From the NCBI GenBank assembly GCA_029931535.1, contig JAQPZY010001554.1, positions 3,391,001 to 3,455,000 of the forward strand: a DNA stretch of 64,000 nucleotides. The letters run 5' to 3'. The stretch's first letter is position 1. Every line of letters begins with the position of its first letter. Both the position numbers and the translations under genes were made by a program. Under the pieces are notes generated by a model. It was not told the DNA's origin. It made no database searches and saw only the letters and a program-made list of their open reading frames with translations. This document shows positions 47,920 through 60,479 of the stretch, one piece after another. This DNA is from Margaritifera margaritifera (lineage: Eukaryota > Mollusca > Bivalvia > Unionida > Margaritiferidae).

Positions 47920-48746
47920 CTGAAATACAAGGATTTTGTTATATATAGTCCATTGATTCCATTTGTGCACAATCAATACATTTTTAAGAGCAAATCAATT
48001 AAATACCATAGGATTGGCAAAATGTATGGGAAAAGAAGTGTACCACTTGTACCCCTAATATCTTAAGTGTTTGAGTGTCATAAAGATTTGATTTTAATGT
48101 TTTTATGGAAATAAAAATAAAAACAATGAAACTGCTCAACCATAAGAGGTGTTCTGAAACTTGACCAAACGACAAATAAGAATTGTATATTTTGAAATAT
48201 CTCATCCTGGATCTCCACTTCTTGTACTATTAGAGACCATATGGAATTATACAGAAAACTCATTTGTATAGATTTTAATAATTGTGAGAAGTACAGATGA
48301 TAAATGCAATAAGCTTCAGATACTATGAATAATTAATTTTGGTTCCTTAGCTATATACCAATTAATGAATGCTTTTCATGACATATTGTCAGATATTTTC
48401 CACTCTTTCTTTATAAAGAGATGCTGGTATTAAGAGATTCAATTTAATTTGTTATTAATGATATGTCATATTTCATATCAATAAATGCTCATTGGAAAGG
48501 CAGCACTGGAATTATTGGGCCCTTGCTGTAACATGTCTCTGTACAATTTTCCTTACTTATAATTCCTTTAGTTTACGTTGTTTTGGGGTTTTTTTGAATG
48601 AGCTTCTGTCTGATCCCTTTGCTTGATAAAGGCAATTAAATATATTTAAATTAATGTTTCTTTAAAAAAATAATTTGAGAGATTGTAATTTGTTTGTGCA
48701 ACAAAAAAATTCGTAGAATAGTATATAGATATAATAACACATGAAC

Positions 48747-48852
48747 CTGTCTGGAATACGACTTCCCATCCCCCTGCACCAGCTGAGTCTAAGTTGACAA
48801 ATGCTTTCACAGAGTCCGCCCATGGGTGTTTGGTGATAAACCCATGACTTGC
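48747..48852 (-). CDS. ERMP1: ERMP1 exon 3: third zinc-site segment
   Basis: Residues 226-260 plus 1 nt. Starts [12 protein letters not shown] and contains NLDSAG, whose Asp247 is the expected zinc ligand, then VVFQTG. Acceptor TTTGACAG, donor ACAG/GTTCAT. The flanking exons are several kilobases away on one side and 0.8 kb on the other. Confidence 0.92.
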
Positions 48853-49144
48853 CTGTCAAACAAATAAAAGCAAATATATTAGATCACTCCTTACAAAAAC
48901 CAACTAGTAAATGTAGAAAGTATTCATATCATGTTTGAACAGATGCTGAAAGAAATACAATATAAATAATACTGCATTTAATTTCAACAGTTTATGTTAG
49001 AACAAAGTTCTGAAAATGCAGGTTGATCAAATGTACAGAATTGTCATATATATGCATAAGATAATCCAGAAGTGTGGATTTTTGGTTTCATCTAAATTAC
49101 ATGGCTAAAATGCACACTTCTTTTTAATTTTTTAACCGACCACT

Positions 49145-49334
49145 TACCACATATACTCACTTATAAGTCAAGTCCAACTGCATCATGCACTGGCAGATCT
49201 GAGTCTATGCAGTTTGTTAGGACTAATCAGTAGAACAAACAACACGGACCCTGATCTACTGGCACATTATACGATGGCAGATCAGGGTCTATTTTGTTTG
49301 CAGTTGTACCAGGCTTATACGCGAGTATGGACAG
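49145..49334 (+). mobile_element. Double-palindrome MITE, copy 7
   Basis: Ends CACATATACTCACTTATAAG and TTATACGCGAGTATGGACAG. The left half of the first palindrome is deleted; the second module is complete. Confidence 0.85.
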
Positions 49335-49399
49335 TAAGTCTTTTTCTGTTCAAAAAGCAATGTAACACAGTTTCAGTATTTTTCATGTTTTCTGGTCAT

Positions 49400-52300
49400 C
49401 TGGCCAATTGAATGATTACTTATGTCTGTAATTACGTTTCAATCTGCAAGGTTCCTGCCAAAAATTAACACATGAAACTTGCAGAACTGAGTGAAATTCC
49501 ATGTTTGTAGCCCAAATATGAGCAAATTATTATTCTGTGGAGGTTTATACGCTGATTGCTAGTAAAGGAAAACAAGTTTATTTATATTGCATCCTGTACA
49601 AGTAATAATAGGGAACTTGTACCTTTCTATATGTCACCCGTTTTTTATAGTAAACTACATTCGAGGGTTAACATCTTTGGCAAAAACAAAGACATACAAC
49701 AATTTTGATGGAGCACATTTAAGACAGAGATTTTATACTTTCAAAAACTTCAATTAGTATTTTGTTTCATTTTATATTATCTGGCTCAAACGAGTAGTAC
49801 AAGGGTTTGTTTTTAAGTGACTGGTTTGAACAATCGTAAATTTTGACCTCTCAAGACTCACTACTCCCTATTTTCCACCGCTTCACCCTATTCCAGCAGG
49901 GGAGAGAAGTCACTTTTTCCAGCACTGACCCTTGATCAGATAAAAAAATTAAAAATTTTGTTGTAACTACTGTATTCAGAAAAGTAAGACCGTAAACTAT
50001 GCTCAATACCTACCATATTAATATAAAGTACTTTTTTTAATTGAAATATATTACTTATGATTATTCTGCACTTGATAACATTATATTAATAAACAGGGGT
50101 TCCACTAATGGGCTTCCTGACATATTATACACCTGAATTTCCCCACAGAAAGCCTCTGAAGGACTTCCAAAATTTCTGCCTACTTGCCAAAATGAACACA
50201 GTCAGACATCCTTATAAATATATACCTAAGGGTAAAACTTGTTTTTCAAATAAGGTACAAGTCATACTGATCATGTAAGCGTTCAATACCGACTATTTCA
50301 GTAATGGGTATAACTTTTTTGAATTTGATAACACATACCTTTAAATGGCAATTATTAACTTTACTTTGATCCTCAAACATCCATATTCCTTGGAAGTTTA
50401 TTATATACATGCCCCGAGAAATACATATGGCAAAATCAGTACTCAGCATGATCAATAGGAAAATAATGTATGTTTACAGTGTTTTCAAACAATACTTTGT
50501 TCACTCAAATTTTAGTTCCATTTAACTTAAAGCAATATTTCCTCCAGTTCCTGATGTCAGCTAGTGTTTTTTGGGGATTGATCATTTGATTTTGGGGCAG
50601 AGAAGGGGCTGGGATTTTTTAAATTAAATTTCCAGCCCCAAAATAGCTTGACAAAAAAATACTCTTGCTCATATTTGAGCAAAAAAGAACTCATACTATC
50701 CATCATAATAACTGGAAAAAATTATCTTTAGATAAAATTCAAAAAATATCCTGCTTGGAAAGAAAATCTTCACCCACCCACCCACCCCAACAAATTAAAT
50801 GGTCGATCCCTTATACTTATGATATTGCTCATGAGAACCGTCATTCACATTCTGCTGTAGAGGGGTCCACAACTAATGTGACTTCCAACAATTTCACAAT
50901 TGGAGTAGTTTCGTCTTTTGAATTCCGCAAAAATCTCCACGTTTCTCGATCAAAGTTGAAAACAAATGAAGGTTGGAGAGGCATTGGGCTTTTTATCATA
51001 CAAATCAGTAAAAACAGTAGCTTCAAGTTTCATAATTAGTTCATGTCATTATAGTACTGTGGATATGTCACAATTACAGAAAACACCTACTCCATATATC
51101 CACAGAATCAGTGGCTACCAACTCTTTCAACTAAATGGATTAAAATACAACATAATTACATGTATATCAGTTCCTTTAGGGAAAAAACATTGTATTGGAG
51201 GTTTATCTAAGCCTCTAATCCCTTAGCTTAATTGTCAAACAATCGTATAGGCACTGCTCGATATATTTAACCAGTGATGCATTACCAAGTAAGTGTGAGC
51301 AAGAGACAGCTCATTATTATTCATGCAGGACAAATGAGTGAATAGGCAACCAATGAAATATGGAGAAAAGAATAAGTACCGTTCCTCATTCATAAGTCAC
51401 GTGCTTCGCTTTGTACACTAAATTTATAGCTTTCAATACAGTTAAGCAGACAATCTTCATAAGGTGGAGGGACCTACAAATGGAGCTCCAGCAGGGGGTT
51501 GAATATTAATCATTTTACCAGTGTTTTTTCAAGAACTTTTCAAAATGAAAATGCCACATTCTGTTGGCACACTCAAGGTTTCTTTCAGGCAAATTAGATA
51601 AAACTTTTTTTTACAAGCCAGCGAGGCAACTCACTTAGAATATGGGAGGTGCCCGATTTAGATTTAGAGGGGCCCTGGGTGTCAGGCTATCTGATTTTTT
51701 TATCTCTGGTCATCTCAACATTAAAATTCTGGACTCGCCTAAATCTTAACTTATCTTCCTTTACTGCACAATCAAAACAGAAAATGAATTAACTACTAAT
51801 TTCTAATATCTTTACCTCTTGCTATCACTCCCTGGCTATCACAATACAACAGACAGTGGATTAATATGTGTTAGATCCTGAACAAGTGTAAAATGAAAAT
51901 ACCACTGGGAACTTTGGGGCTTCCAATTTTTAAGGTTGGAACTTCCAAAAATGATATATATGAAGTGCTGGACTTCCTGATTTAAGAAATTAGTTGAATC
52001 TCTGAATAGAGAAACTGTAAGGTATGGCTTTACCTGCTTGATTATCATGTGCTCTTACATGTTTTATTCGCAATTACTGATCACAGGGTCCCTCTTAAAA
52101 AAATAATATTTATTTCAGAAATCATACAAAGCACAAATGGACCTTTCTTAAAATTGTGATGTATACAGATTGTGAGTTCTGTATTTAATTCCTATTAAGA
52201 AAATGAGTGTAATCAAATGTCACAGACTAAAATAAGTTTCTATGCTAAAATAATGCAATGAAAGTACATGAACAAGAGAACCCCAATGGATGAAAAATTA

Positions 52301-52680
52301 CCCATTAATATAGACATAAGAGCATGTAAGAAGACAATGTATGGATATTCTGTATTAATTCATGCAAAACTATGTAGGTCTTGGGCATGATTTACACTGT
52401 TTAGCAAAATTACTTTACATTATTTTGAGATCAGATCGGTTTCAAAAATTGGCAGTAGTTGTCCTAATTAAACTTTGTCACTTTTGTTCCTGTCACTTTA
52501 CACATTAACTAGAAATGCAACATGGATGCCCCATCAGCACTGTGTCTGACAACTGACCAAAACATAAAATTGAAATATGGTGTGACAGGCAAATGAATGC
52601 AAACACATGCTGGCCAACCATCTGACGGATAATGGTAACATTATATACCCTACCACTGTTGTGGTGTTGTATGAAAGCTT
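49400..52680. other. Intron 2 segment, no feature recognised
   Basis: AT-rich sequence. Open frames here are short and show no family resemblance. Confidence 0.5.
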
Positions 52681-52683
52681 CTC

Positions 52684-52860
52684 TTAAATAAAAGGAGGGT
52701 ATTTGCTTGCTCCGAGTGAATAATGGATATATTTCATCCAGTGGGTGAAACCTCAGTTTTTCATGAATGGTGAAGCCAGAAGTCAAAATATTTAAGTTTT
52801 TACCCATGAGATGAAATATATCCGTTATTCACGCAGAGCAAGCAAATTTTCTTTTTATTT
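52684..52860. mobile_element. Fold-back element, about 177 bp
   Basis: Inverted arms of about 62 bp: TTTGCTTGCTCCGAGTGAAT, GGATATATTTCATC and GTGGGTGAAA on the left mirrored by the complement at 52796-52857, around a 45-bp loop. No coding content. In ERMP1 intron 2. Confidence 0.85.
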
Positions 52861-53113
52861 TTTGCTCAAACGTATTGGCTCTAGCAATATGTATAACAGA
52901 TTGAAGTAGCAGATTTCTTACTGTAACCTGCGCGATAATGTCAGTCATTTACCATTTATGTTCTACTGTGTTTTGTGTATATATCTGGTATTTTACTCCA
53001 GTGAATTATCAAAATTCTTTCTCTTGGAAAATCCAGTAATTCATGGCCTAGCATAAAATAATGAGCAATAACAAACACTAACAGTATTTAGTATAGAAAT
53101 ACTGGTTTCTTAC

Positions 53114-53241
53114 TTGCAATATATTTTCTTCTGCACCATTAAACAAAAACAGTATATTATGTGCAAGCTGTACATTGGACTGTGAAATAGCTCTTAACAA
53201 CTCCAACATCACAGCACAGCTAACGCCATTATCCCCAGCAC
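53114..53241 (-). CDS. ERMP1: ERMP1 exon 2: catalytic Asp and Glu-Glu of M28
   Basis: Residues 183-225. The acceptor is TTTTCTCAG and the donor is CAA/GTAAGA. Contains GAGDNGVSC, whose Asp186 is the expected bridging zinc ligand, and NGAEEN, where Glu220 is the expected general base and Glu221 a zinc ligand. The exon joins exon 1 within a Gly codon and ends in phase 0. Confidence 0.92.
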
Positions 53242-54071
53242 CTGAGAAAACAAAACATGTCTAATTAGAAACCTGCAGACAAAGTTTTAAAAATGTTTAG
53301 TCCAGGATAACAAACTTTAAAGTTCTGAAAGTAGGAACTCATTATACAGTGAGCTCTGCTTATACATACTATACGACACTCGATTTCATTCACTGTTACA
53401 TGGATTTTAAAAAGAGAGAGAGCGAGATATCTTGGATAAAGTAAATGTAATGAAAAATGGTGCAAAATTAAAGTCAATTTTCAGAGGTCTGTAGTCATTT
53501 CTCTTGTTTTTTTGCAGCTGCCTTTCTATTGACTACTTTACTTTCACTTACAGGTGAATTTTACATAATGTGAATTGTAATGTATATAATAGTTGTATTT
53601 TTTTTAACTTTGAAATGTTTCTAATAAAGTTGTTTTAGAATTCCCTAGGCTTTTCACCTTATTTATAATGGCAAGATCAATCATAATCTACACTCTGATT
53701 TGCTTTTTCTTTACAAATCATACAATTAGGGGTTGAACATTTTCTCTGTCCATGACACCATGACTTGAATAATGAAATTATCATAGATTGTCAAAAAAAA
53801 GTATAACACATGTATTAAAAATTTGGAAAGGAGTGTAAAAAAAAACATAATTTTGTTCAGCTTTCGTTAGTCTTCATATGCTTTGATCTAAAATGAACTT
53901 CGTTCCAGTGAAGATAACTGGACTACTCCATCTTAAAGACTTTATTTCTGACTTTTTTGTGTTTTGTCTTATTACTTTCTTAAATATTGATTCCCTCAGA
54001 CTTGACTATATGAACACAAGTGAGTTTTCTGGCAGTGAGAAATTGTTCAAACCATTGACAACAGTCATTAC

Positions 54072-54618
54072 CTGGGCTCTCCACAGAACTATCATAGTGA
54101 CAATTAATCAATAAACTGTGTTTTGCTCCTCCTTCTGGGATAAGTTTGGCGACGATATTTTTCATGTTTTTATAAACGCTAGTAAAGTCTGAGAGAAATG
54201 CCAGGTCAAATGATCCGCTGACATTTTGCTGACTAATCTCTACTGACTTTGAAGACGCGTTTTTCTGTAGAGTATATAGCTCATTTAAAATGTATTCCCT
54301 GGCGTATTTTTCATTTGCTTCACTTCCAACAACGCGGGGACCATGAGCAACTAGCTGATGCAAATGCTTTTCTGCGTTGCCTTCATAAAAATTATCCCTT
54401 CTGGATTCACGAAGTTGACTTTTAGGCCTTGGAAACGAGTCCATTCGAAGCATAACAAACACCAAAAGTGTAAAGTAAAAACAAAATATTAATATCCATA
54501 CATTCAAGCCTTCGATTAAATTATTGTTGGTCTTTTTGTATTTGCTATCGCTTTTAGAAAGCATATCGTTTTGCGTTTTTGCGATTGTTCTCTTCTCCAT
54601 GCTCATGGGCGCTGCCAT
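54072..54618 (-). CDS. ERMP1: ERMP1 exon 1: start codon, membrane anchor, first zinc ligand
   Basis: Encodes residues 1-182 plus 1 nt. The ATG at 54618 follows a CAA-repeat leader and has a good start context (AACATGG). A charged cytosolic stretch of about 35 residues precedes one hydrophobic segment (about 39-57). The luminal M28 start contains HGPRVVGSEAN (about 92-102) and the first zinc ligand, His174 in NCHYDS. The exon ends CCA-G before a GTAATG donor at 54071. Reading through that donor loses similarity at once, which fixes the exon end. No later in-frame Met would keep the anchor intact. Confidence 0.93.
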
Positions 54619-55260
54619 GTTGTTGTTGTTGTTGAGTGAATCCCACCGCTTTTCTTCTGAGCACCCCAGTTTACTAGGTACAAATCGGTTATTTGTAAAA
54701 GAGCTATTGTTAAAACTTAGCTAAATTTGTCTGGTGGTGGAGGAATTATTGAATATGCTGTACACAGTATAAACAGTTATGATGATCCGAAGAAAATCAT
54801 GCTCTAACATTTGATTAACCAATAATTAGGAAGACACTAAGTCCTCAACAGATGCATTCTCCGATACCTTGTTACAGGTAGCCAGCTGTCGGTAGGCCGG
54901 TACTTTGTTTTCCTTACATTGAAAAGAGTCTACCGTAAATCTGTGGAGATTATGGACTGCCCTCTTCCCTTTGCGATACGTCAACTTGTCGACCATTTTG
55001 AGTTGCACTTCTTAATTGAGGAGAAAGTATCAAATGAGTTGTCTCCTAATTCCTTCAGGGATTTCAACTCTGGGTTATTTATTGGATTTTTATTGTCCAC
55101 CCAGTCGAAATACCTTTATAGGTTCTAAAGAAGGTATTCGGAAGAAATGTGCGCGTTTGACCCGGTTAACATCTGAACTAAGTTCAACATTGGTAGAAAA
55201 GTTTACATTAGAAAACCGAAAGTTGTTGGTGAATGATACGTTTTTCTAACAAATTCTTTC
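54619..55260. promoter_or_regulatory. ERMP1 5' leader and promoter-proximal region
   Basis: Immediately upstream of the minus-strand ERMP1 ATG is a CAA repeat and about 100 nt of leader with no obvious intron. No TATA box or CpG-rich block is clear. Positions 54826-55008 (minus) and 54919-55128 (plus) hold short overlapping open frames that I do not recognise; they could be chance or a fragment. Promoter function is inferred from position only. Confidence 0.35.
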
Positions 55261-56604
55261 AGTTTTCAAAGCGGTTCTTTTTTTCTTAGCAGCTAAATCC
55301 CAAACTGAAGCAGCTCTCTTATGAAAACTGACCTGTACCGCCTACATTTTGAACAAAGGCAAGACTGGTTACGTGGTCAAGTTGTCAGGTAAACCAGGAA
55401 ATCCATTAAGGGATTCTCCTACAAATAAAGTCCTATTCATAGTGTGAACATTTTTCCTCTCTCTGTAAAACTTACGACATTTGTTACAACAACAAAAAAG
55501 CACCTGCTTATAGCATAATTTTGAGTTGTATCCTTTCTAAATATAATTCTGGTTATAAAGGTATATAATGTTATATTCTACACAGTTTATCCTCAGAAGC
55601 CTATATAGAGTTGTTTCTGATAAGTTAGATTTAATTCTGCCATCTTTTGGATGAACCATCCTTGGCATTATTTTTGAAAGGAATGGTAATCTCTTGCATA
55701 TTATACTACTAGGCCATAAACAAAACAAAAAATAATAAATAAATAAGTATTTTTTTTTTTTTTTTTTTTGGGGGGGGGGGGGAATGCAATTTATTTTGCT
55801 TACAATATTGGATATTCAGAAACATTTTTTTTTTATAAAACACAGGCTATTTGAACGCATTATTTCATGAAATGAATTTATCACATGTGTATTTGTTACG
55901 CGCGGTAGTAGTTAGCTATTGAAAGTCCTGTACCTCTTTAAAAAAATGTGTAATTAAAGTTTTAAAATCTGGTACGAGAATATTTCTGGACCGCTCATTT
56001 TTTAAAAACAAAAATATACTCCATGTTCCTAGACCATAGTGATATTTCTAAGCTAGACCACTAATTAAAAAAAAAAAATGCACCTCCGTGTTCATAGACC
56101 ATTTTGTTATTTCTGTGCTGGGCAACTCTGTTTTTGAAAAACAAAAATACACCCACATGTTACTTGACCATGGTGTTATTTCAAAGCTACTCAACTCATA
56201 TTTTCAATAACTACTCAAAATACACTCTTGTTCTGAACCACATTCAAATCTCTTTGCTGAGACTGGATCAAACACTGTTAGCAAGCCAACGGGGTTAATC
56301 ATATTTGGACAGCAAGGTTACAATATAGACGAAAACAGCATGATAAAATTCCAGCAATACATAACAGGTTCAAGGGTGAAAATGGACTAGGCTATGCTGT
56401 TGGTGGTGACGGTATCTTTTTGTTATCGAGTGACATAGTGATGAAAATGGGTAGTATCTTTTGGATACAACAATAATTTAGAGAAATCCAGAGACTTGTT
56501 AAAATTTGGGTTTAAACCCTAACATCAGTATCGAGGTAATAAAGTACGGTATTGCAAAAGCTGAAAAACAATCTGTGACAGTACAACATGAAATTGAAGA
56601 GGAC

Positions 56605-56635
<31 letters not shown>

Positions 56636-58617
56636 GGGTAACAATTATGTAGTGAAGAATAATTATGATGACGTTGAGATTCCTACTGTCAGATCTGCCT
56701 GCTATCTGATAATCGGACATTCAAACGACACATGACAATTTAAAAACGCCAAAAGCAATATCGACAATGAAATATATAAAAAAACAACATTTTTTTATAC
56801 TCATGGTTGCAGATGCGCCTTGGTTTACCTTTTAAAGTGGATTGTGGAATACCGACAAAGTACAATTACGAAACTCTAACTCTTCAATGTGCTTTGTGAC
56901 ACGTTTAATAAAAATGCAAATAACAATCTATTATTGCAAGAGAAGGAAAATAACATCTTCAGTAAGGCAAGAAACAATTTACCCAGCATTCCTAAGCAAC
57001 CAAGTTATCACATCATCAATAATGCCAGACAATGCTGATTTCGCTTTATTTGGCTAAATCAAACAAATAATTGGCTAATGTTTTCAGGCAATTTTGTATT
57101 TTGTCAAAAAAATCATACGTCAGGAGTAGGAGCTTGAGGCACCTTGAATTAGATTTTCTATAGACAGACAAAATGATATTGCCATTGCCATTGCCATTGC
57201 CGTAGCTATTGCAGCAATTATTACACCAGTTTCATTGAATAGCAGTTTTAGCCTTTCCACAAGAGGGAGTTTAGATCTTATCATTTCTATTTATTTTTAT
57301 CCACGTTGAACTTGTGATTATTGTCCTTTCTTTCAATATCTTAAATTAGTTCATACCTCATAATTTTAACTTTATCTGGTTGATTTTGTAATATACTTTT
57401 CACGATCATTTGATTTGTTTCTCTTTATTTCTTCTTCAAGTCGTATTATATGTTAGTCATGATATACTAGTTCTGTTTTTAACAACTTCTATATATGATG
57501 CTACCACTTTAACACTCATATCCTCTCATCTGTTTTTCTTCTTGTGCTGTAATACCCTTCGAACACATTGTTCTTCTTTAACACCAATTTACTGACTTGG
57601 AGACAACTTACTAAAAGCTTCTTCTAATTAATGAATTCATTCATTCAGTTCAGTATTTCCTTCTCTAATTTCCCTACTGAATTCGCCCGTATCACACAAA
57701 ATGTATCCTATTAATGGTATACCTCCATGATTGGTTGCCCTTGTTCAACAGGAGGTTCAATTGGATATTTTGGTTGCGTTTCTTCTGTGTCTCTAAGTAT
57801 ATTTAATCTATTCTGAAACACATCCGTGATGGTAAAAGTTGAAACAATAAGTTGCGTTTCTTCTGTGTCTCTAGAACTATCATGAAAACGACTGTAAACT
57901 TGTAGTTTTTTCTTCTTCTTTCTAAATACTGATTCTTTAATGTTTCATACAATGTACAGTATCATGACCTTGAATGTGATTTTGTGTTGGTGGTGTATCA
58001 TTATCATTATCAGCATCATCTTCGTCGTCGTCATCAACATCGTCATCATCAACAGCAGCAGCGTATTCAAATTCTTTTATTTCAAAATCCTCAGACATTA
58101 TTTCATTAAATATAAAAGCGAAGGAACGGATAAAGTCAAAGATAGGAAAAGAACTTAAATTTATAGAAGACAGCAAAAAATAACTGCAGAATATGAAGAG
58201 TAAAAACAGTAAATAACATAACTACTGCAGTTGGAACATACAAAGACATTAGCTGTAAAATCTTGACTAAATATAGTTGGAAAAAATGGAAGAGAGACAA
58301 ATAAAAAAGACGTAAGAAATATTAAATGTTAGAGCTACTTAAATTTCCAAACCATTATCACATTTTGTACTTTACAGTGACTTCATTAATTAGCAAAATT
58401 CTTGCAATTTAGCAGCTTGGACGTTTAAAAATTGAACTGAACGATGACTACTTGACAGCAAACGGAATTAGATACTTCACCAGATATTTGTCATTTAAAC
58501 TCGGTTTGCCTCTGTCTGCACTGAGTGCTAATTTGACAACTATCATATAAGAGAGACCAATCCTCCATCCAACTCCTCCCCTTTTCCCGAGGGAGGGGAG
58601 TTGTGGTGGGTGTAGCA
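55261..58617. other. Intergenic stretch with simple repeats only
   Basis: No gene recognised. Contains a T19-G14 tract (55750-55782), a run of about 26 A (56607-56632), GCCATT repeats (57181-57200) and a GAT/CAT-rich patch (57985-58065) that gives an artificial poly-Asp frame. Confidence 0.6.
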
Positions 58618-58890
58618 TTAAATAAACATAAATAAAAATAAAAATAATAATAACAAAACTAAAATTAAATTAAAATGAAATAAATAAATTAAAATTAAAT
58701 TAAATTAAGTAGTAAAAAAATATAATAATTAAAATAATAAATAAAATTGAAATTAGATAAAATTAAATAAATACAGTTGAAATTAAATATAAAACAGATA
58801 GTAAAATTGACGTTCAAATTAAATTAAAATGAAATAATTAAAATTAAAAAATTAAATAGCTAAATATACAAAGACTCCAAAAAATCCCCC
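58618..58890. repeat. AT-rich low-complexity block (AAATTAAAT-like)
   Basis: Almost entirely A and T in AAATTAAAAT-type words, directly upstream of the ORF1 array. Confidence 0.85.
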
Positions 58891-59248
58891 AAAAAATCAA
58901 AGAAAATCATTGACTGCACGTGGATCCACTGATACTTGCGAAGGAGAGTTGTTGACGAACAAAATTTCTGAACATGGCAAGAACCAAGCAAACTGCACGG
59001 AAATCCACCGGAGAGGAATAAACCCCCGTTTTCCTAGTACGGAGGATGGACAGCCTGAGGAAGCATTAAGAGAGAATCAAATACAACAACAAAGTGAAAT
59101 ATTTTATTATATTTGAATTGTGAATTGTGAAATGGTATAAACTACCACATTTGCCTATATACATATTAATATTGACAATTTTTCGTGGAACTTTTGAGCT
59201 GTAGCTCACTTTAGCTTTTAAAATAGTTTTTGCACGGACGGCACGGAA

Positions 59249-60454
59249 ATGCCAATACTTCAGCACCATTTTGAAATGAGTGTACAACACAGAGCGGGAA
59301 AGAGAAAGCTCGTGGCCGCCAGGCGCCAGGGCACGCAAGGAATTGATGTCTCCCAATATAACTTTGAAGAGAGACCAACTACATCTGACATTCTAACATC
59401 TTTGGAAAGACATGGAACTGACACGAATAAAATTCAGGCCCTTACACACAATGGTAAAGGAGTATACCTTATACATCCGAAAGGCGAGACCGCCTTATTA
59501 GAAAAAGAACCTATTCAAATTGGATCAAAACAAGGTCAGGTGATAGACCCACCTGAAATTGAGCGGGAAATAGCCAGCAAGAGCGTGGATATATACTTGA
59601 CTGGAATACCAATTGAAATACCTATCGAAGTCACAAAGGAAAGACTAGAACAAAAATTTGATATTCTAATTGAAGACTCACAAATGGCCACATACAAGGA
59701 TTTTCCAACCATACAGACGGGCGCCAGGATATTCCAAATCCAGATTGAGGCAGCAAGGAAAATGACAATTTTCTTCTACGTACATGGGTTCCTGGTCAAA
59801 ACATGGTATAAGGGCTGCATATACCATCGGAAATGCCCAAGATGTAAAGTAACGGGGCATGAACCGAGAAAATGCCCAGTGATGCAGCAGCAAAATAAAA
59901 ACATGGAAACAACGCAAACACTGCCAACTATAGAACAAGAACCAATGGCAATAGAAACATCTATTTCGACAGAAACAGAAACCAGATCTAAAACTCCAGA
60001 ACAATCACCAATAAAAACTCCAAAACAGACAATGAAAACGCCAGAAGAGAGGCCAAAAACTCCTAAAAAAGACCAAAGAAACCAATCACCTATAAAAACA
60101 ACCATAAGACGAGCAGAACAAGAAACTATTTCCAATCTGCGCATTGTTAACAACTATTTAGGGGCACTGAAGCAACAGACAGTGGCCCCAACAAGCAACC
60201 AAAAGGAATCGTCAAAAATACCGATAAAAGACAACAGAGCAAACAAAGAACAAATCGCTCAACAAAAAGAAATGGTAAATAAACACCCAAGTAATCCAGG
60301 CAAAAGAGCAAGAAAAGGGAAGGAAAAGAACAGAAAGGAGCCACACACAATGGATTGTGGAGATACTCAATCTGAAGAAGACAGCTCTCCTCTCCAGCCA
60401 CAAAAAAAAAAAAAGATAACCGGAAAAAAAAAAAAAAAAAATAAAAAAAAATAA
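59249..60454 (+). CDS. Retroelement ORF1-like protein with CCHC zinc knuckle, copy 1
   Basis: Intact 401-codon frame. Residues 20-110 form a conserved N-terminal region (GIDVSQYNF, GKGVYLIHPKGE). Residues 113-190 include VDIYLTGIPIEIPIEVT, an RRM-like or gag-like core. A zinc knuckle C-x2-C-x4-H-x4-C sits at C196, C199, H204 and C209. A long Thr/Pro/Glu/Lys-rich tail ends in polylysine encoded by A tracts. I read it as a nucleic-acid-binding ORF1 of a non-LTR retroelement. A paralogue starts 2.1 kb downstream, and the start was chosen because both copies align from this ATG (MPILQHHF / MPVLVQYF). No reverse transcriptase frame follows. Clade unknown; a domesticated gag-like gene is the alternative. 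Confidence 0.75.
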   Translation: MPILQHHFEMSVQHRAGKRKLVAARRQGTQGIDVSQYNFEERPTTSDILTSLERHGTDTNKIQALTHNGKGVYLIHPKGETALLEKEPIQIGSKQGQVIDPPEIEREIASKSVDIYLTGIPIEIPIEVTKERLEQKFDILIEDSQMATYKDFPTIQTGARIFQIQIEAARKMTIFFYVHGFLVKTWYKGCIYHRKCPRCKVTGHEPRKCPVMQQQNKNMETTQTLPTIEQEPMAIETSISTETETRSKTPEQSPIKTPKQTMKTPEERPKTPKKDQRNQSPIKTTIRRAEQETISNLRIVNNYLGALKQQTVAPTSNQKESSKIPIKDNRANKEQIAQQKEMVNKHPSNPGKRARKGKEKNRKEPHTMDCGDTQSEEDSSPLQPQKKKKITGKKKKKNKKK

Positions 60455-60479
60455 AAAAAAATAACCATAATCATATTTA

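Larger units (their letters stand above)
6387..54618 (-). other. ERMP1: ERMP1 gene span, 12 coding exons, 3' end off the left edge
   Basis: Orthologue of endoplasmic reticulum metallopeptidase 1, a multi-pass ER membrane protein with a luminal M28 zinc-peptidase domain. The predicted product has a membrane anchor near residues 39-57. The M28 ligands are H174 (NCHYDS), D186 (GAGDN), E220 and E221 (NGAEEN), D247 (NLDSAG) and H323 (YHTKND). A hydrophobic multi-pass region runs from about residue 370 to 640, followed by the start of a C-terminal domain. All eleven introns are GT-AG. Exon lengths sum to 2305 nt in one uninterrupted frame (768 codons plus 1 nt). Introns range from about 0.8 to 8.5 kb. 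Vertebrate ERMP1 is about 900 residues, so roughly 130 C-terminal residues are missing here and are likely beyond position 1. Every catalytic residue is present, so I infer a functional gene. The orthology call rests on recognised motifs and collinearity, not on a search. Confidence 0.93.

Noticed and set aside
54826..55128. Divergent small gene upstream of ERMP1
   Set aside because: Overlapping open frames of 60-70 codons on both strands, with no recognisable family and no splice structure that I could support. Kept only as a note in the promoter region entry.
57937..58176. Poly-Asp protein
   Set aside because: Caused by a GAT/CAT simple repeat; no other coding evidence.
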